Shown here: positions 47,312 through 59,086 of the stretch, in pieces
How positions within the stretch are numbered: the stretch's first letter is position 1
Layout: each line of letters begins with the position of its first letter
DNA from: Pisaster brevispinus
Taxonomy: Eukaryota > Echinodermata > Asteroidea > Forcipulatida > Asteriidae
Assembly (NCBI GenBank): GCA_023634235.1
Contig: JAMKCF010000007.1
Span: 911,001-975,000, forward strand
Length of the DNA: 64,000 nt
Direction: 5' to 3'
Program-made: the position numbers and the translations under genes
The notes under the pieces: model-generated
Seen by the model: the letters and a program-made list of their open reading frames with translations, nothing else
The model's database searches: none
Told to the model about the DNA's origin: nothing

Positions 47312-49110
47312 CTCCGACGAACTTATTAATCATTTGTGATGTTTTGGTACTTTTTACTGGTAGATCCGTCTGTTTCAATGGATATTACCCAATAAAATAC
47401 ACAGTAAATAACAGTTTTACAAGTTACACGTGAATTTATTTGATATATTATAACTTGCGTCCATGAATAGTCAATTTATCGCATAGAAGATCAAATTCTT
47501 TATTTGGCAAAGACCCCAGGTCAGCTCAGCCGTGATGCCTTTTTCAAGGCTCAACCTTATATCTTTAAACAAGCCTTGGCGGCGACCCCTGAGTAGGGCA
47601 TAAGTAGGGCTGAGTAGGGCTGACCTGTATGCAAATTGCTTGTGTGGATCTTGAACCAAGTTGGTTGGAATGAGGATCCAGCAAAAATGCAGTTTACTTC
47701 ACACAAAGGCGGGAAGGCTCATTTTCGGTACAGCTTTCATTGCTGGTTAACACACTGGCAAGCTGCCAAGGAATCCGGGGCTGGTAAAATGTTTTTGGGG
47801 CAAGCTGCTCTTTGATTTGTTCTCTTTTAGGTGACATATTTTGCTAAATTAGTCATTGACCAGTGTCTGTTTGGTAATAAAAACAGTTTATCTTATTGGG
47901 GTCGTCTGAGAATAATTATTCTCGTATTCTTTTGGATTCATTCTCTCAGTCTGACTCCAATAACCAAACAAAATAATACTATTGTCATTAAATTGGGATC
48001 ACGAAACTTTCAAACCGACACAAATAACCTCGTTTGGTCATTTGAGTCGCCAAAATAAACAAAACAGGCATTAAAGAATCAGACGACATACAAACAGGAA
48101 GCTGCTAATTGTACTAACTAAAACTAAATTTAGCGCAACACAACAACATAAAAAAAGAACCTTTAGTCAAATTTCATAAACGAGAATATACTCAGTGTGT
48201 TTGAACTATGACCCGTTTTTTTCCTTCACCCTTCCGCATTCAGTCAACTTTGCCGGCCTTTACGCATTTTATTATTGTACATAGATTAAACAAAACAATG
48301 AGTAAGATCCACAACAGTTTTACAGGGTAAAACAATACAATAAAATAAAACAATAAAATATAAAAATAAAAACCTGGGCACCAAGTGAAAAAGAAACGGT
48401 TGACATGGTGACAGTAGAGCTAACATTGAGAAAGTCTCATAATTTAGTTGGGATCGGCCGTTTGAAAATACTCTGAGATAAGAAGGGGTGCCATCGTCCC
48501 CTTCAAAAAAAAAAAAAAAAAAAAAAAAAAACATAAATAAATAAAATAAAATATCTAGACATTACAGTGACAAGGAAGGAAGTAAACTGACACACACGAC
48601 AGACTAATCTACATAATTCACATATCTTTAAAGACAGGGTCATAGAGTGGAAAATTCTCAAAGAATTAATGATCATAAACAACTTACCTGAAGATAAGCA
48701 CTTCAGATGTTGATAGAATAAACTATTTTGAGAAAAGATTCCCTTCGAAGAAATATGGTATAGACACATTTTCGCCCCAAAACATTTGAATCTGAGAATC
48801 AAGTCATGCGTGAATCGTTTCTCAGATTTATGTTGATTGGTGTCCGTCTGCCATTGCTATGGCCAGATATGCGGTCGGTACCCGCTCTCACCTCGCTAGT
48901 TGAGGTTCTTGTGAAAATACCATGAAAGTTTGTTGTTGTTTTCTCAGCAAGTAGGCACTGTATTCAGCTGAAACTTTCACAGGTGACTTTTATTATATCG
49001 TTCTTTAAAATTGTGACTATGAATCAGCATAACGATGGCATAAAAACAATCTATGACCGAACCTTTAAAGTATTGTTTTCGCCAAGAGTATAACTTAATT
49101 GAAATCGTTT
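47312..49110. repeat. Spacer and duplicated 5' flank of the gene at 49277
   Basis: Positions 47320-47470 are part of the gacgtactcgg-type block; 47890-49110 align with 1-2210. A-tract at 48505-48530. No gene is seen. Confidence 0.55.
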
Positions 49111-49135
49111 CCTGGATTGAGGTTTCATATAAAGC
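49111..49135 (+). promoter_or_regulatory. Probable core promoter with TATA-like box
   Basis: CCTGGATTGAGGTTTCATATAAAG, box at 49127-49134, 143 bp before the ATG. The same arrangement is at 2214, 18745 and 61625. Confidence 0.5.
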
Positions 49136-49276
49136 TAATTGTCTTCAACAATTCAGTATTTAAATTGGAGTTCTCAATTGACTCGTCTTATGATCTCTGG
49201 TTTTCACCATATCAATGTGAAGACTGCAGTTTCCTGTTTTTTAATCGCTCATTCTATACACGTATCAACAGCTACA

Positions 49277-51175
49277 ATGTTTCTGCTCATTCTTGTTATG
49301 ACTTCGATCTTTGGGTTGGGTGAGTCGACACTTTTCCAGACTCACCCAGTTGACACCCTCGCTTTGAAGGGAGGAAGTGTGTCCTTGAATTGTACACTCC
49401 AAAATGTGCAATGTGACGAACTTGGAACTTATGAGTTACGCTGGCAACGAGGAGTGACCAACGCATCAGAGAACAATAGTTTCATTTTTAACGGCACTTC
49501 AACGTATAGAAATTTCACAGGGATGGAGAGGTACACCGTCTATTCTGTTGCCTGTACGTGGATTTTATCAATACGGTACGTTGATCAAACCGATGGCGGC
49601 AGATACTACAGCTGCTATGTCAGCAAGGTTCAAACGTCTTCACAAAGAGCGGATGAATACTCCCGAGTAGCGAGACTGACTGTAGTTGATCAGAGAGACA
49701 CTACTGCCATACCGTCTCAGATCGAGAGATACGTGGGTCAAAATGCAACCTTTCGTTGCCAGACTATTCAATTTACAACGTATGACTTACAGTACAGTTG
49801 GTATATTCTAATGAAAGGCGCATATTGGTTAAGCGTAGAGAATAAAGATTGGATGGTTGAATTCAAAGAAGATGGGAAGAACATGACATTGAGGTTAGAT
49901 ATGGGGATGAATGGTTCTAAGGTGACATGTGCAGTAAGTCTTGAGGGATCGACGTCATTCAAATGGGCCAGAAACGATGTTAGGCTAATTGTTTCACAGA
50001 ATGAGGAAACCATCGAAACTACAACAGACTTGGTGACAAGGAAACCAACACAATCACTCACAGATCCTCCTCTAATTAGCGACGCTGAATGCATACCGAG
50101 TGAGCTGTTAGATCGCCAGTCTGCCCCACCTGCAACTCAGACCCCATTCCCTATACCAACCGAGAAGCCAGACCCAGTTCCTGAGAGTTACAACTCTTCT
50201 TATTCAACTGAAGAAGTCATGGACATTACGTCAGATACGCTAAAACTCGACCGACAGTCAACGCCATCTACACCCCAGACCCCATCCCCTCTACCGACCA
50301 AGAAACAACACCCTGATCCTGAGAGTAACAACTCTTCTTATTCAGCTGAAGAAGTCATGGAGATTACGCAAGACACGCTAAAACTAGACAGACAGTCAAC
50401 GCCAACTGTACCCCAGACCCCATCCCATCTACCGACCAAGAAGCAACATCCAGATCCTGGCAGTAGCAACCCTTCTTCAGGATCTACGGACTCTACAGTC
50501 ATCTTAGTAGAAGGAGCTGTAGGAGCTGGTTTCTTAGTTCTCCTCATTGTAATCAGCCTGTACGTTCTTGTCAGAGAACGATCTCAAATCAAAAGACGTA
50601 AATCTCACACACCTTTAGATGATGGAGGAGAAAGTGATGCAGACGGGATATCAGAAACCAAACTGCATGGAGACACTCCGAGGTGTGATCAAGAAAATGA
50701 CCGCACTAGCTCTGCAGATCAGAGGTTAGTTGAGTTCCCGGGAGAAGCAGTTACTGTAGTAGCGACATCGGACTTACACCAGCAGGCAGAGACAAAACAT
50801 GATCACGACGATTTGGACAAACCTCTAACCACTGAAACTGATGGATCAGTCGAAGATGGGGAGAAAGATATCGATAAACAGAATCATCTGGAGTCCATGT
50901 ATGCAGTGGTGGATAAAAGTCGTGCCAAACGCCGAGAGAGCACCGCGACTCAAGCCCAGGCCGCGCTAGAGCGGAAGGCAGATCTTGGTGAGGACGGTCT
51001 CGTCAAGGATGACCCAAGACAGAGGAATGCGGAAGGTCTGATCTACGCTGACTTGGTTCTATCTCGAGGATCGGCAAGAATCATCCATCCGGAGGAGGAG
51101 ACGGTTTATGCTGACATTGGAAACAAGAAGACTGTGGGTAAGCTGTGGGAGGGGAGTATAGGCCACGCCCCTTAG
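49277..51175 (+). CDS. Type A two-Ig receptor with repeat stalk and full ITIM/ITSM tail
   Basis: The most complete member, 632 residues from the conserved inner ATG (the frame is open upstream to 49139 but that start is not conserved). The signal peptide is MFLLILVMTSIFGLGES. D1 (about 20-138) has C39/C113, W56 and the extra pair C46/C93, with several N-glycosylation sequons. D2 (about 141-240) has C161, W175 and C218. The stalk (241-407) contains three copies of a ~46-residue unit (LDRQSTP...TKKQHPDP...EEVM-IT-DT). The membrane helix is about 408-432, followed by R-E-R and a 200-residue tail. Tail motifs are Y542 in SMYAVV, Y590 in LIYADL (both ITIM pattern) and Y611 in TVYADI (ITSM pattern). 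Known ITIM/ITSM receptors recruit SHP-type phosphatases; that role here is inferred. AATAAA at about 51354 may be the poly(A) signal. Confidence 0.9.
   Translation: MFLLILVMTSIFGLGESTLFQTHPVDTLALKGGSVSLNCTLQNVQCDELGTYELRWQRGVTNASENNSFIFNGTSTYRNFTGMERYTVYSVACTWILSIRYVDQTDGGRYYSCYVSKVQTSSQRADEYSRVARLTVVDQRDTTAIPSQIERYVGQNATFRCQTIQFTTYDLQYSWYILMKGAYWLSVENKDWMVEFKEDGKNMTLRLDMGMNGSKVTCAVSLEGSTSFKWARNDVRLIVSQNEETIETTTDLVTRKPTQSLTDPPLISDAECIPSELLDRQSAPPATQTPFPIPTEKPDPVPESYNSSYSTEEVMDITSDTLKLDRQSTPSTPQTPSPLPTKKQHPDPESNNSSYSAEEVMEITQDTLKLDRQSTPTVPQTPSHLPTKKQHPDPGSSNPSSGSTDSTVILVEGAVGAGFLVLLIVISLYVLVRERSQIKRRKSHTPLDDGGESDADGISETKLHGDTPRCDQENDRTSSADQRLVEFPGEAVTVVATSDLHQQAETKHDHDDLDKPLTTETDGSVEDGEKDIDKQNHLESMYAVVDKSRAKRRESTATQAQAALERKADLGEDGLVKDDPRQRNAEGLIYADLVLSRGSARIIHPEEETVYADIGNKKTVGKLWEGSIGHAP
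50102..50480 (+). repeat. Tandem 138-bp coding repeats in the stalk
   Basis: The last two complete units begin at LKL-DRQSTP (50240 and 50378) and are 138 bp apart; a more diverged unit starts at LLDRQSAPP (about 50107). Other receptors in the window have one unit. Confidence 0.8.
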
Positions 51176-53455
51176 GCAGTCCAAGACTAGGTTGACTCGG
51201 TTATAGGTGAATTAAACATACCGATTCAATTAAATTCAAATTAATACGAAGTAATACAATCAAAAATTTAATCTGAATGAATTGACTTGAATTCAAAATG
51301 TTAATTCCTGAGTCAATTCAAACTGCGTGATTTTGTTTAATTGAGATCGTTCAATAAAATAGAGAAGCAGTAACCGACAATCAAATATTATAAAGAATGT
51401 GAAAGATTATCAAATTCGATGAATAACCAAAATAAAACAAAGTGAAACAAATAAGTCATCTGTTTTCAGTAAAAACAATTAATGAAAATTAGTTAAAAGC
51501 ATTATCACAAAGGATGAACATAAATGAACATATAATTAAGTTCGAGTTTCGGCACAAGGAGGTCGCAGCTTTGATGAACACATCCTGTTACAGCTTAGTA
51601 AAAACTCAAGCATGACCATCTCTTGTAAGCAAGATTTGAGTCATAAACAAAGCACCGGTAAAGGAAATTAAACAAAAGCATTGCACAGCTCAGCAAACAT
51701 GGGTTGGCTACTCTACACTTCAGTGACTACTTATTTTGTTTTTAAAGTAAGAAAAACATATGATTCGAGCTTGAATTGAACCAACGACCCCTGGGTTAAC
51801 TAAGCTTCCATCCAACTTGTTTGTTTGTGTTTTCAAAACTTGTATGTAAAAAACTATTACCACAAGGTTTAGGATTTATCAATTAATATTTCTTTAACGA
51901 TTATTCATAAATAATAATGAAGGAATGGATGGTGTTGCAAATCATTTTAAAATGAAATGTTATTTAAGATATCTGCTACAGTTACATATACAGGACTGAA
52001 CACCGATATGTGTCAATCACTGTACTTTCTCGAGTCCTCTGAAAATAAGTCACACGCAAATTACTCAAGTAGAAGTTCCATTAACATTAATTAGCCTGCT
52101 GCTTTCTCTGTGTATTTTCCTCTCCATCATCTATTTCCACTTGACTGCTTTTGTTACATCAGTAATGTATACATGTACCTGTTTATGTCTGTAGTCTTGT
52201 CATTTAGCCTTCGAGAAAGACTCTGCTAGGGTCGAAACGTCAGGCCACTAACTAGTTTTTTGCAACTTTAATTTTAATAACCAAACCACATTTTAATGAC
52301 GTACTCTGGTGAGATTAATGTTGGGATAAATTTTGCTATTATTTACATTAGTATATAGGCCTATGATTATTTCGCTGGTTTTAAGTGTTTTGTATAATAT
52401 TACTCATATTTATTGATAATTCACAAAATAATATGAAATGAATTGAATTGAAAGCAAGGTTGCGTTTCGTCTTCACTTAAGTCATGTATAACTGTATATG
52501 TCGTTGTTGTTGCTGGTATTGTTGTTGATTTGCGGTGTTATTATTTTTATATTTAAAACTAAATTGTTTGAAATTCTAACTGTCAGATTGAGAGGTATTT
52601 TTTTTACAATTCAGATGATTTTTTTTGTCGTCCTTTTTATGTAAAATACAACTTCATGATTGCGCAATGACACGTCATTAATTAGTTTTTATCCTGTGTG
52701 CTTAATTCATCGTTTTTTAACATGATCCGTGAAGTCTCAAATATTGCATTTAATGTTAAACTTTTATTCCAATGACAGTCAAGGAAGTAAAGACATGGCA
52801 GAGACAACAAAGAAGTAAATATGATTAATAACCCAATCTTAATTATTAATTCAAGTGACGTTGTCGGATACATCGAATAATTATTGTGATTACACAAGTT
52901 TAGATTATTTACTTTTCTGCCTTCATTGCCTTAGTCTGCTATCATTCCATAGTGTCAGTTGATTTATTCAACATTTTGGCATCCAAGATATCGTTTCACT
53001 TTGAGACGCATTGTATATTTTATTTGGCATATTAATTTACACAGGAAAGATATATTTATTAAGATCTAAATTATAAGTTATAAGGATACAAATAGGAAGA
53101 GAAACAAAAATGTAAAGCCTAAAAAATTGTCCCAAAAGCTAAAAGCTTGCCTGGATGCGTTTCAACTGCAGTATAAGTAGAAACAACACCCAGAGGTTGT
53201 CACACTAACTACTAATAAACCAAAATGTCACGTGACGTTCTAGGCTCCAATGAATGTTGATATTAATGATCTTTAATGGAAGTAGTTGGTCTAATTTCAT
53301 TTACAATATTGGTTGGTTAATTAATCATTTTGGATGCTTTGGTACTTTTTAACGGGAGATGCGTCTGTTTTAATGGGAAATGCCCAATAAAATATTCAGT
53401 TAAAACACTTTTACATGTAAAGCATTAATTCATTAAATGATATAACTTGCGTCAA
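51176..53455. repeat. 3' flank and duplicated spacer
   Basis: Positions 51180-51730 align with 38674-39730. A single arm of the gagaaagactctgctagggtcgaaac repeat is at 52208-52252. Positions 52296-53000 align with 32650-33250 and 40440-40760. A degenerate tRNA-like stretch is near 51765-51800. No gene. Confidence 0.45.
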
Positions 53456-54839
53456 TGAATAATTGTTCTGGTATTCTTTTGGATGAATTATTTTCAGCCT
53501 GGCTCCAATAACCTAACACAAACTGTCAAATCAATTGGGATTTCGAAACTTTCAAACCGGCACAAATAAATTCGTTTGGTCATTTGAGTCGCCAAAAGTA
53601 ATGAGTTGTGTAAATAATCAGTTGAAAAAAAGATAGAAAACGAAAAAATGAAGCTGCAAATTGTGTAAGCAAAACAAATAAATAAATGTGGTTTACGATC
53701 AAACATATTAACTTGAAATTACTAAATACTCAGTGTTTTTGAACTAAGACTAAGTTTTTGCCTTCATCCGTCCACCTTCAGTCAACTTCGCCGGCCAACA
53801 CGCAGATATAATTGTCCATAGATTAAACAAAACGATGAGTAAGATACACAACAGTTTTACAGGATAAAAAAGGGGTGGGGTTAAACAAATAACAGTAAAT
53901 ACCTGGGCACCAAGAGTAAAAAAACAAAACAGAAAAAAGTTGGCGTGGTGACAGTAGAGATAACCTTGAAGAAGTTAGGAATTGTAGTTGGGTTGGCCGT
54001 TTGAAAATACACTAACATTGGAAGGGGTGTCATCGTGTCACCCCCTCCCCACTATAAACAAATACACAATACCCAAATCTTGTGGTGTTAATCTACATTT
54101 TAAGAAATTTGTTGATGGTATTACTATTTCATGACGCTTAATATTATACATATTTTTTTTTTTGTCTTTCTATTTTTTTTTCTTCAGCCGATTCCCTTAA
54201 AACTTTCAAGGGTCAGTGAGATCGAGGCAGAAGATATAATATAAAAAACAAGCTAATAAATTCACTACCAGGACTAGCCAACTGTCTTCAACGTTAACTT
54301 TTTGGTTTTCTCTCCTCAAAATGCATTGAAACTGCAGGTTTTTTTCGCAATGTAAAATTTTACCTCACCCAAAGATCTTTTCAATCGTTATTTGCATGTC
54401 TTTCATTTTATAGAATGGTTTATTTAAACAAACTCTGAAAAAAAATACATTAATTAAAAAAATAAGCAGCAAAGCATTAATTGTTATATTTAAGTAAAAA
54501 ATACGTTAAATATAATTTTCTAAAAGTTATTTATGATTAAATATATCCTGAAATGATTGAAATCTCTGTTTGTTTGAACTAAAACTCAGTTCTTGTCTTC
54601 ATCCTTTTACCTCAGTCGACTTTGCCGGCCAAAGGCATCTTATAGTTATTATCCGGATGAAAGGAAACAAATGAGTATGTCCAAAGCAGTTTAACAGAGT
54701 ACAAAAACAAAAATAATAATAATAAATTACAGACCTGGGCATTTAGATAAAAATAAGCTGTTGTCATGGCAACAGTACATTTAACACTTAGCAAGTCACA
54801 CAATATTTTAGGAATCGGCTTTACATTATTGAAATGACA
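53456..54839. repeat. Additional copy of the receptor 5' flank, without a gene
   Basis: Positions 53456-54420 align with 20-1030 and 47920-48480, and 54540-54830 with 41495-41760. In the other two places this flank leads into a type A receptor; here it leads into the C-rich tract. Confidence 0.5.
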
Positions 54840-55149
54840 AAACACCCTCCCTAGCACCCCCTTATACCAGATTATACCACTTCCATCCCTCCTAACTCCC
54901 TACACTACCCTTCATTACATCCCCCACAATGCCCCTCCTTTATACCCTTTCTTACACCCCTTCCTTTTACTACTCTTCGCCCACTCCCATTAACTCCCCC
55001 CATCCCTCCTTATTTTAACCCCTCCCTTATTATACCACTCCAGCATTCCTCCCGAATACCACTTCGTTACCCCATCTCTCCCACACCCCTCCATTATATC
55101 ATATTTCATTTTACAACCCCCTCCCTTACACCCCTCCCCTTAAACCACC
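54840..55149. repeat. Pyrimidine-rich tract, first part
   Basis: Dominated by cccctcc and acccc phrases, as at 22210-22530. No gene. Confidence 0.65.
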
Positions 55150-55190
55150 TTCAAGATGATAGTGGAGAAAATATTGCAGACGGGATAACA
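55150..55190 (+). pseudogene. 41-bp receptor-tail fragment inside the C-rich tract
   Basis: caagatgatagtggagaaaa and the following atattgcagacgggata match the tail sequence at 19785-19822 (QDDGGESDADGIS region), reading QDDSGENIADGI. It is sharply bounded by the C-rich sequence on both sides. Confidence 0.65.
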
Positions 55191-56000
55191 CCTTCCCGTA
55201 ACCTTTCCCTTCTATCACGCCTATACAATCACACCCCTTCATTTAAATTTGTATTCCCCTCCACTTATCCCCAACAAGGTTCCAACCATCTATTTTACCC
55301 TCCCATAACCCCCCCCCCCCAAAAAAAAAAAAAACTCCCTTTTTCCTACACACCAAACATTATACCAACAAACTTACTGCTGTTTATGTTTTCTTCCAGC
55401 CTGTAAATAAATAATTTTAAATATTTTCTAAAAAGTACTAAAACCAATTTTGAATTTCCAGCGACTTCTTAAACAATCTTCTATGAAATTCATTCATCCT
55501 TGAATACGGATTAGCGCCATCAACGATTGGGTCAACGGCCATACAGAGAATGATTGACACTGGCGGTTTTGTTCAAGGGCGTTGTACTATGGTTGTATGG
55601 TGCTTATTAAACAACAATGGCGGAATTTTTAATCGTTTGACAACTTTTTCGAATCGAATAAAATAGCAATTACAAAGCAATTATACATTTCTGGGGGGGG
55701 GGTAGCTGTTGCAAACTGCTTACCAAACAAAAGAAACTATGGTATAAATGCAAAATAATGTTAGTGGCATGACGTTTCGACCCTTGCAGAGTCTTTCCCG
55801 AAGGCTAAAAAGAAAGGCCTTCGAGAAAGACCATGCTAGGGTCGAGACGTTAGGCCACTAACTATTTATTGTATAAGTTTTTGGATCGGACCGGACCTAG
55901 AATCTTTGAACATTTAAAGTAGACAAATATTTGTTTTAAATAAATTAAGTCAAATTTGAAGTACAAATTGTGTAGAGGAGGTAATATAATTTGGGTTTGA
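55191..56000. repeat. C-rich tract, then duplicated spacer with hairpin repeat
   Basis: Positions 55275-55640 align with 21816-21950 and 22915-23130 with the 22.5 kb insertions absent. Positions 55769-55862 are the hairpin repeat (arms gacgtttcgaccc-tgcagagtctt and complement). Confidence 0.55.
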
Positions 56001-56014
56001 ACAAAGACAAATTG

Positions 56015-56083
56015 ACCGGAGCGGGACTTGAACCAACGACCTCCGGATTAACGTACAGGCGCTCTACCAACTGAGCTCTACCA
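56015..56083 (-). mobile_element. tRNA-derived SINE-like copy, best preserved
   Basis: The minus strand carries an A-box-like AGCTCAGTTGGTAGAGCGC and a B-box GTTCAAGTCCCGCTCC. The anticodon arm is about three bases too long for a normal fold. The CTCAGTTGGTAGAG segment is duplicated at the 5' side and no acceptor stem pairs. It is therefore a tRNA-derived repeat and not a gene. Confidence 0.65.
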
Positions 56084-57539
56084 ACTGAGGTAATATAAAT
56101 AAGAATCTTGCGAGAGTCTGATGAAGACCAGTAGAGTACAATACACTAGGGTAATACAACAAGGAAGTCATGTTCAAATAATACAGGATCAAACAGAATG
56201 GTTAAAATATTATATAAAGCTAACGGAAAGTGTGACTCATTTGAAATTTGAAAGTTAAAAACAACCACTCCCTGCAGATTTATTCATTTTGTAACGTTCG
56301 GCGATAGAAAAGTTAAGAGACAGGCATTGAATAGAACCAAGTCTTCTAAAATGTCAATGAACTTTGATGATACAACTCCACAATGTAAATAATGTATCAA
56401 AAAAAACCCAAAACAACTGAATTTAACATTCGAGGGCGAGGTTGTCCTTCAAGAAACTCCTTATAAAAATAATAATAATAATAATAATATGTATGACGCA
56501 GGAGTTTGACTCGAACCCTCGACCTTCCACTTAATACGTAAACATTTACTTCCGGATCAGAATTGACACGGATTCTGGACCCGTGGATCTTCACCCATCA
56601 CTGGGTCAGTATGACCAGGAATCTGTTTTTAAATGACCCAGAAATGGGTGAAACTGAGGCACAACCCTTTTCAGTTTCCGGGTCAGCCTCAGCCGTAAAT
56701 TAGACATGCCCTGAGACCCAGATTCCAGGGCAGTTCTGACCTGTTCTTAGAGTGAATGTCTGTAAGATCCGTTATGACCCACCGCGGTCACCCGGTGAAG
56801 AGTGACAATTTCTAGAAAACTGTTACAAAATACGTACCCCTTCAACACTGTGTCTGGTAATTAATATGCAGGGAAACAAAAACTAATCTAAACATATAAA
56901 AATCCACGGAGTTGTTTATTTATCTTTATCGGTAAATGGTTAGTTAAACTTTGATGAAGCAAGATCTAACCAGGTAAATATTGACAGAGGCGTAGCCAGG
57001 ACTTTCAGATGTGTGTGCGTGTGGGGAGGAGTGGGGTTGTCAGTGTTGGGGATCATGCTTTTATTTTGGAATGGAGACGCTGTAGGGGTCAACATTCTCT
57101 TATGTTCTTTACATGTTCTGGCCGCGGTAGCAAAGGGCAAACAAGGGCGGAAACACATTATACTTAAAATTTCATAATTTTCTAAAACAAGTTCAAATTA
57201 ACATAGCTGAGCTTTTCCTTTCTCAATATATTTTGATGTTAAACTACAATATAAGTGGAAAATGTGTTCGAATTTCATTATAGATTACTTAAACATGATT
57301 TATTAATTAAAGAGAAACAAACTTAATTATAAAGCTTAAGTTACCTTGCTTCCATAATCAAGTATGAATTCAAATCATCCACAATAGTGAGGCTTTATGA
57401 GTTCAGGTTGTTCTACGTATTCCTAAATTTGAATTGAGCTCTCGATTGACTCGTGCTATGATCTCTGGTTTTAAGATTAATGTGAAGACTTCAGTTTGCT
57501 GTTATTTCATCGCTCGTTCTATACGTATCAAGAGCTACA
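56084..57539. other. Spacer and 5' flank of the pseudogene at 57540
   Basis: Contains a (AAT)n run near 56467-56490, a region of alternating gacccag/gggtcag words at 56560-56740 (shared in part with 11890), and a flank from 57180 similar to 34750-34990 and 24830-25040. No gene is seen. Confidence 0.4.
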
Positions 57540-58059
57540 ATGTTTTTGCTTATGCTAGTTATGACTTCGATCTGTGGGTTGGGTGAGGCGAGACCTTTCC
57601 AGACTCACCTAGTTGGTACCCTTGCCTTGCCGGGAGGAAATGTAGGCATATCCTTCAGTTGTAAACAATACATTACGTGGAAGGCATTTTATTGTATACT
57701 GACAACGTGGGCCCGATCTGACACCGATGCGGGATAGAACCATCTTTAACGGCACCGAGGTTTCTAGAAACTTTACCGGTAAAGAGAGGTATACCGTCTC
57801 AGTTAGTGACTGTACATGGACTTTACGTGTAGAGGACATACGAGCAGTAGATGGACAATATTACAGTTGCTATTTCAACGATGGGCATTCCAAAGTAGCA
57901 AGATTGACTATAGTTGATCCGATAGACACTACTGTCTTACCGTCGCGGATTGATAAATATGCGGGTGAAATGACTGAGGTCAAATTCTCAAGTAAGCAAC
58001 GCAAAATTATTTCGATTTTGTCAGAGATTATTTGCAGGTCGCTATACAAGCTTATTTAG
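57540..58059 (+). pseudogene. Type B receptor pseudogene, D1 fused to 3' flank
   Basis: The leader is MFLLMLVMTSICGLGEARPF. A small deletion after SFSC shifts the frame, and the codon for the core tryptophan (YWQR in paralogues) reads TGA at 57700-57702 in the ancestral frame. The D1 second half is open from 57727 (MRDRTIFNGTEV, YYSCYFNDGHSKVARL). After SRIDKYAGE the sequence jumps to 3'-flank sequence (MTEVKFSSKQRK), the same junction as at 12006. D2, helix and tail are absent. Confidence 0.85.
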
Positions 58060-58969
58060 AATGTTGTAGTGGAATTGTTGATGGTCATAAATTTTATTTT
58101 AAAATAACGAACTCATGTATAGTTTAGTTATTACCCAGTCTACATTTTATGTTCATTTGAAAAGTATTAATTCATGTAATGCTTTCTCTTCATGTGTTTA
58201 TTTCGATTCATATCAAATCTGGATACATTTAATTGATACAACACCCACATAAACCCTTATTAATGCAAATCTTATTTAGTGTTAAAGTTTTGCTTGAACC
58301 GTTGAGACCAAACCGTCGACAGTTCTCAGAGCCAAAAGTGATTTACCCGAATCATTTACCACAAACAATAACTTCTTCTTATGTTTCAGTTTATAAGAAT
58401 CCATGACGCACGTGGGTATAACAGTGAGCTGGTAACTATTTAATTACAATGTATATTTAACAATAAAACATACCGGAACCTTTTTTGAATTGAATTATCA
58501 CTTTTTTGTATAGTTTACATTCATTTATTGTGCACAAAGTTTACAAAAGGGCTTTTATATCGTTCCTGTTTTTGCAAGTTGTCTTTTTATTTCATCTCTT
58601 CTTCTTTGTTTTACTCATGTAATGTACAAGTTTGTACTGAACGCATTTCGGTCCAGTAGGTCACAATGTTCTTTCAAATGAACCAATACTAGGATTTAAC
58701 CAATTTTAACAAATTTCGTTATTGATCAGTTATAAAAAAAACACTTATTGGACTACCACTTTCATTTAGCCAAGATTAGAAAACAAAACAAGGAAGTCAA
58801 GACATAAATAATAAGGAAGACAATTAAATCAAAATTAAATACATGTTATTGCGTTTGAATAAATAATACTAATATTAATAATATTGAACATTTGTAGTGC
58901 ATCATGTCTGTCAAGGATGACACTCCTTTTAGGTTATCTTTAGCCCAATCTTTACTTCAATTGAGTTGA
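58060..58969. repeat. Duplicated spacer
   Basis: Aligns with 12060-13480. The gaaccgttgagacc repeat is at about 58292-58340. No gene. Confidence 0.5.
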
Positions 58970-59086
58970 ATGATGTATCCAGTTGTCTTGAGTGTTCTTG
59001 TATTGTCTCATGGAAGCAGATCAAGTGATATTACGTCATCATCAGACACTTTGGCCAAGGAAGGAGAAAATACAACACCGAAATGA
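58970..59086 (+). pseudogene. Leader-like remnant, best copy
   Basis: A 38-codon frame, MMYPVVLSVLVLSHGSRSS followed by DITSSSDTLAKEGENTTPK, then TGA. The first 17 residues look like a signal peptide. The remainder resembles the first strand of an Ig domain. Copies are at 6138 (start lost) and 13490 (internal deletion). It may be the first exon or 5' end of a second family. Confidence 0.4.

Noticed and set aside
56015..56083. Possible tRNA gene on the minus strand
   Set aside because: Box A and box B are present, but the anticodon arm is too long and no acceptor stem forms; dispersed related copies point to a SINE-like repeat.
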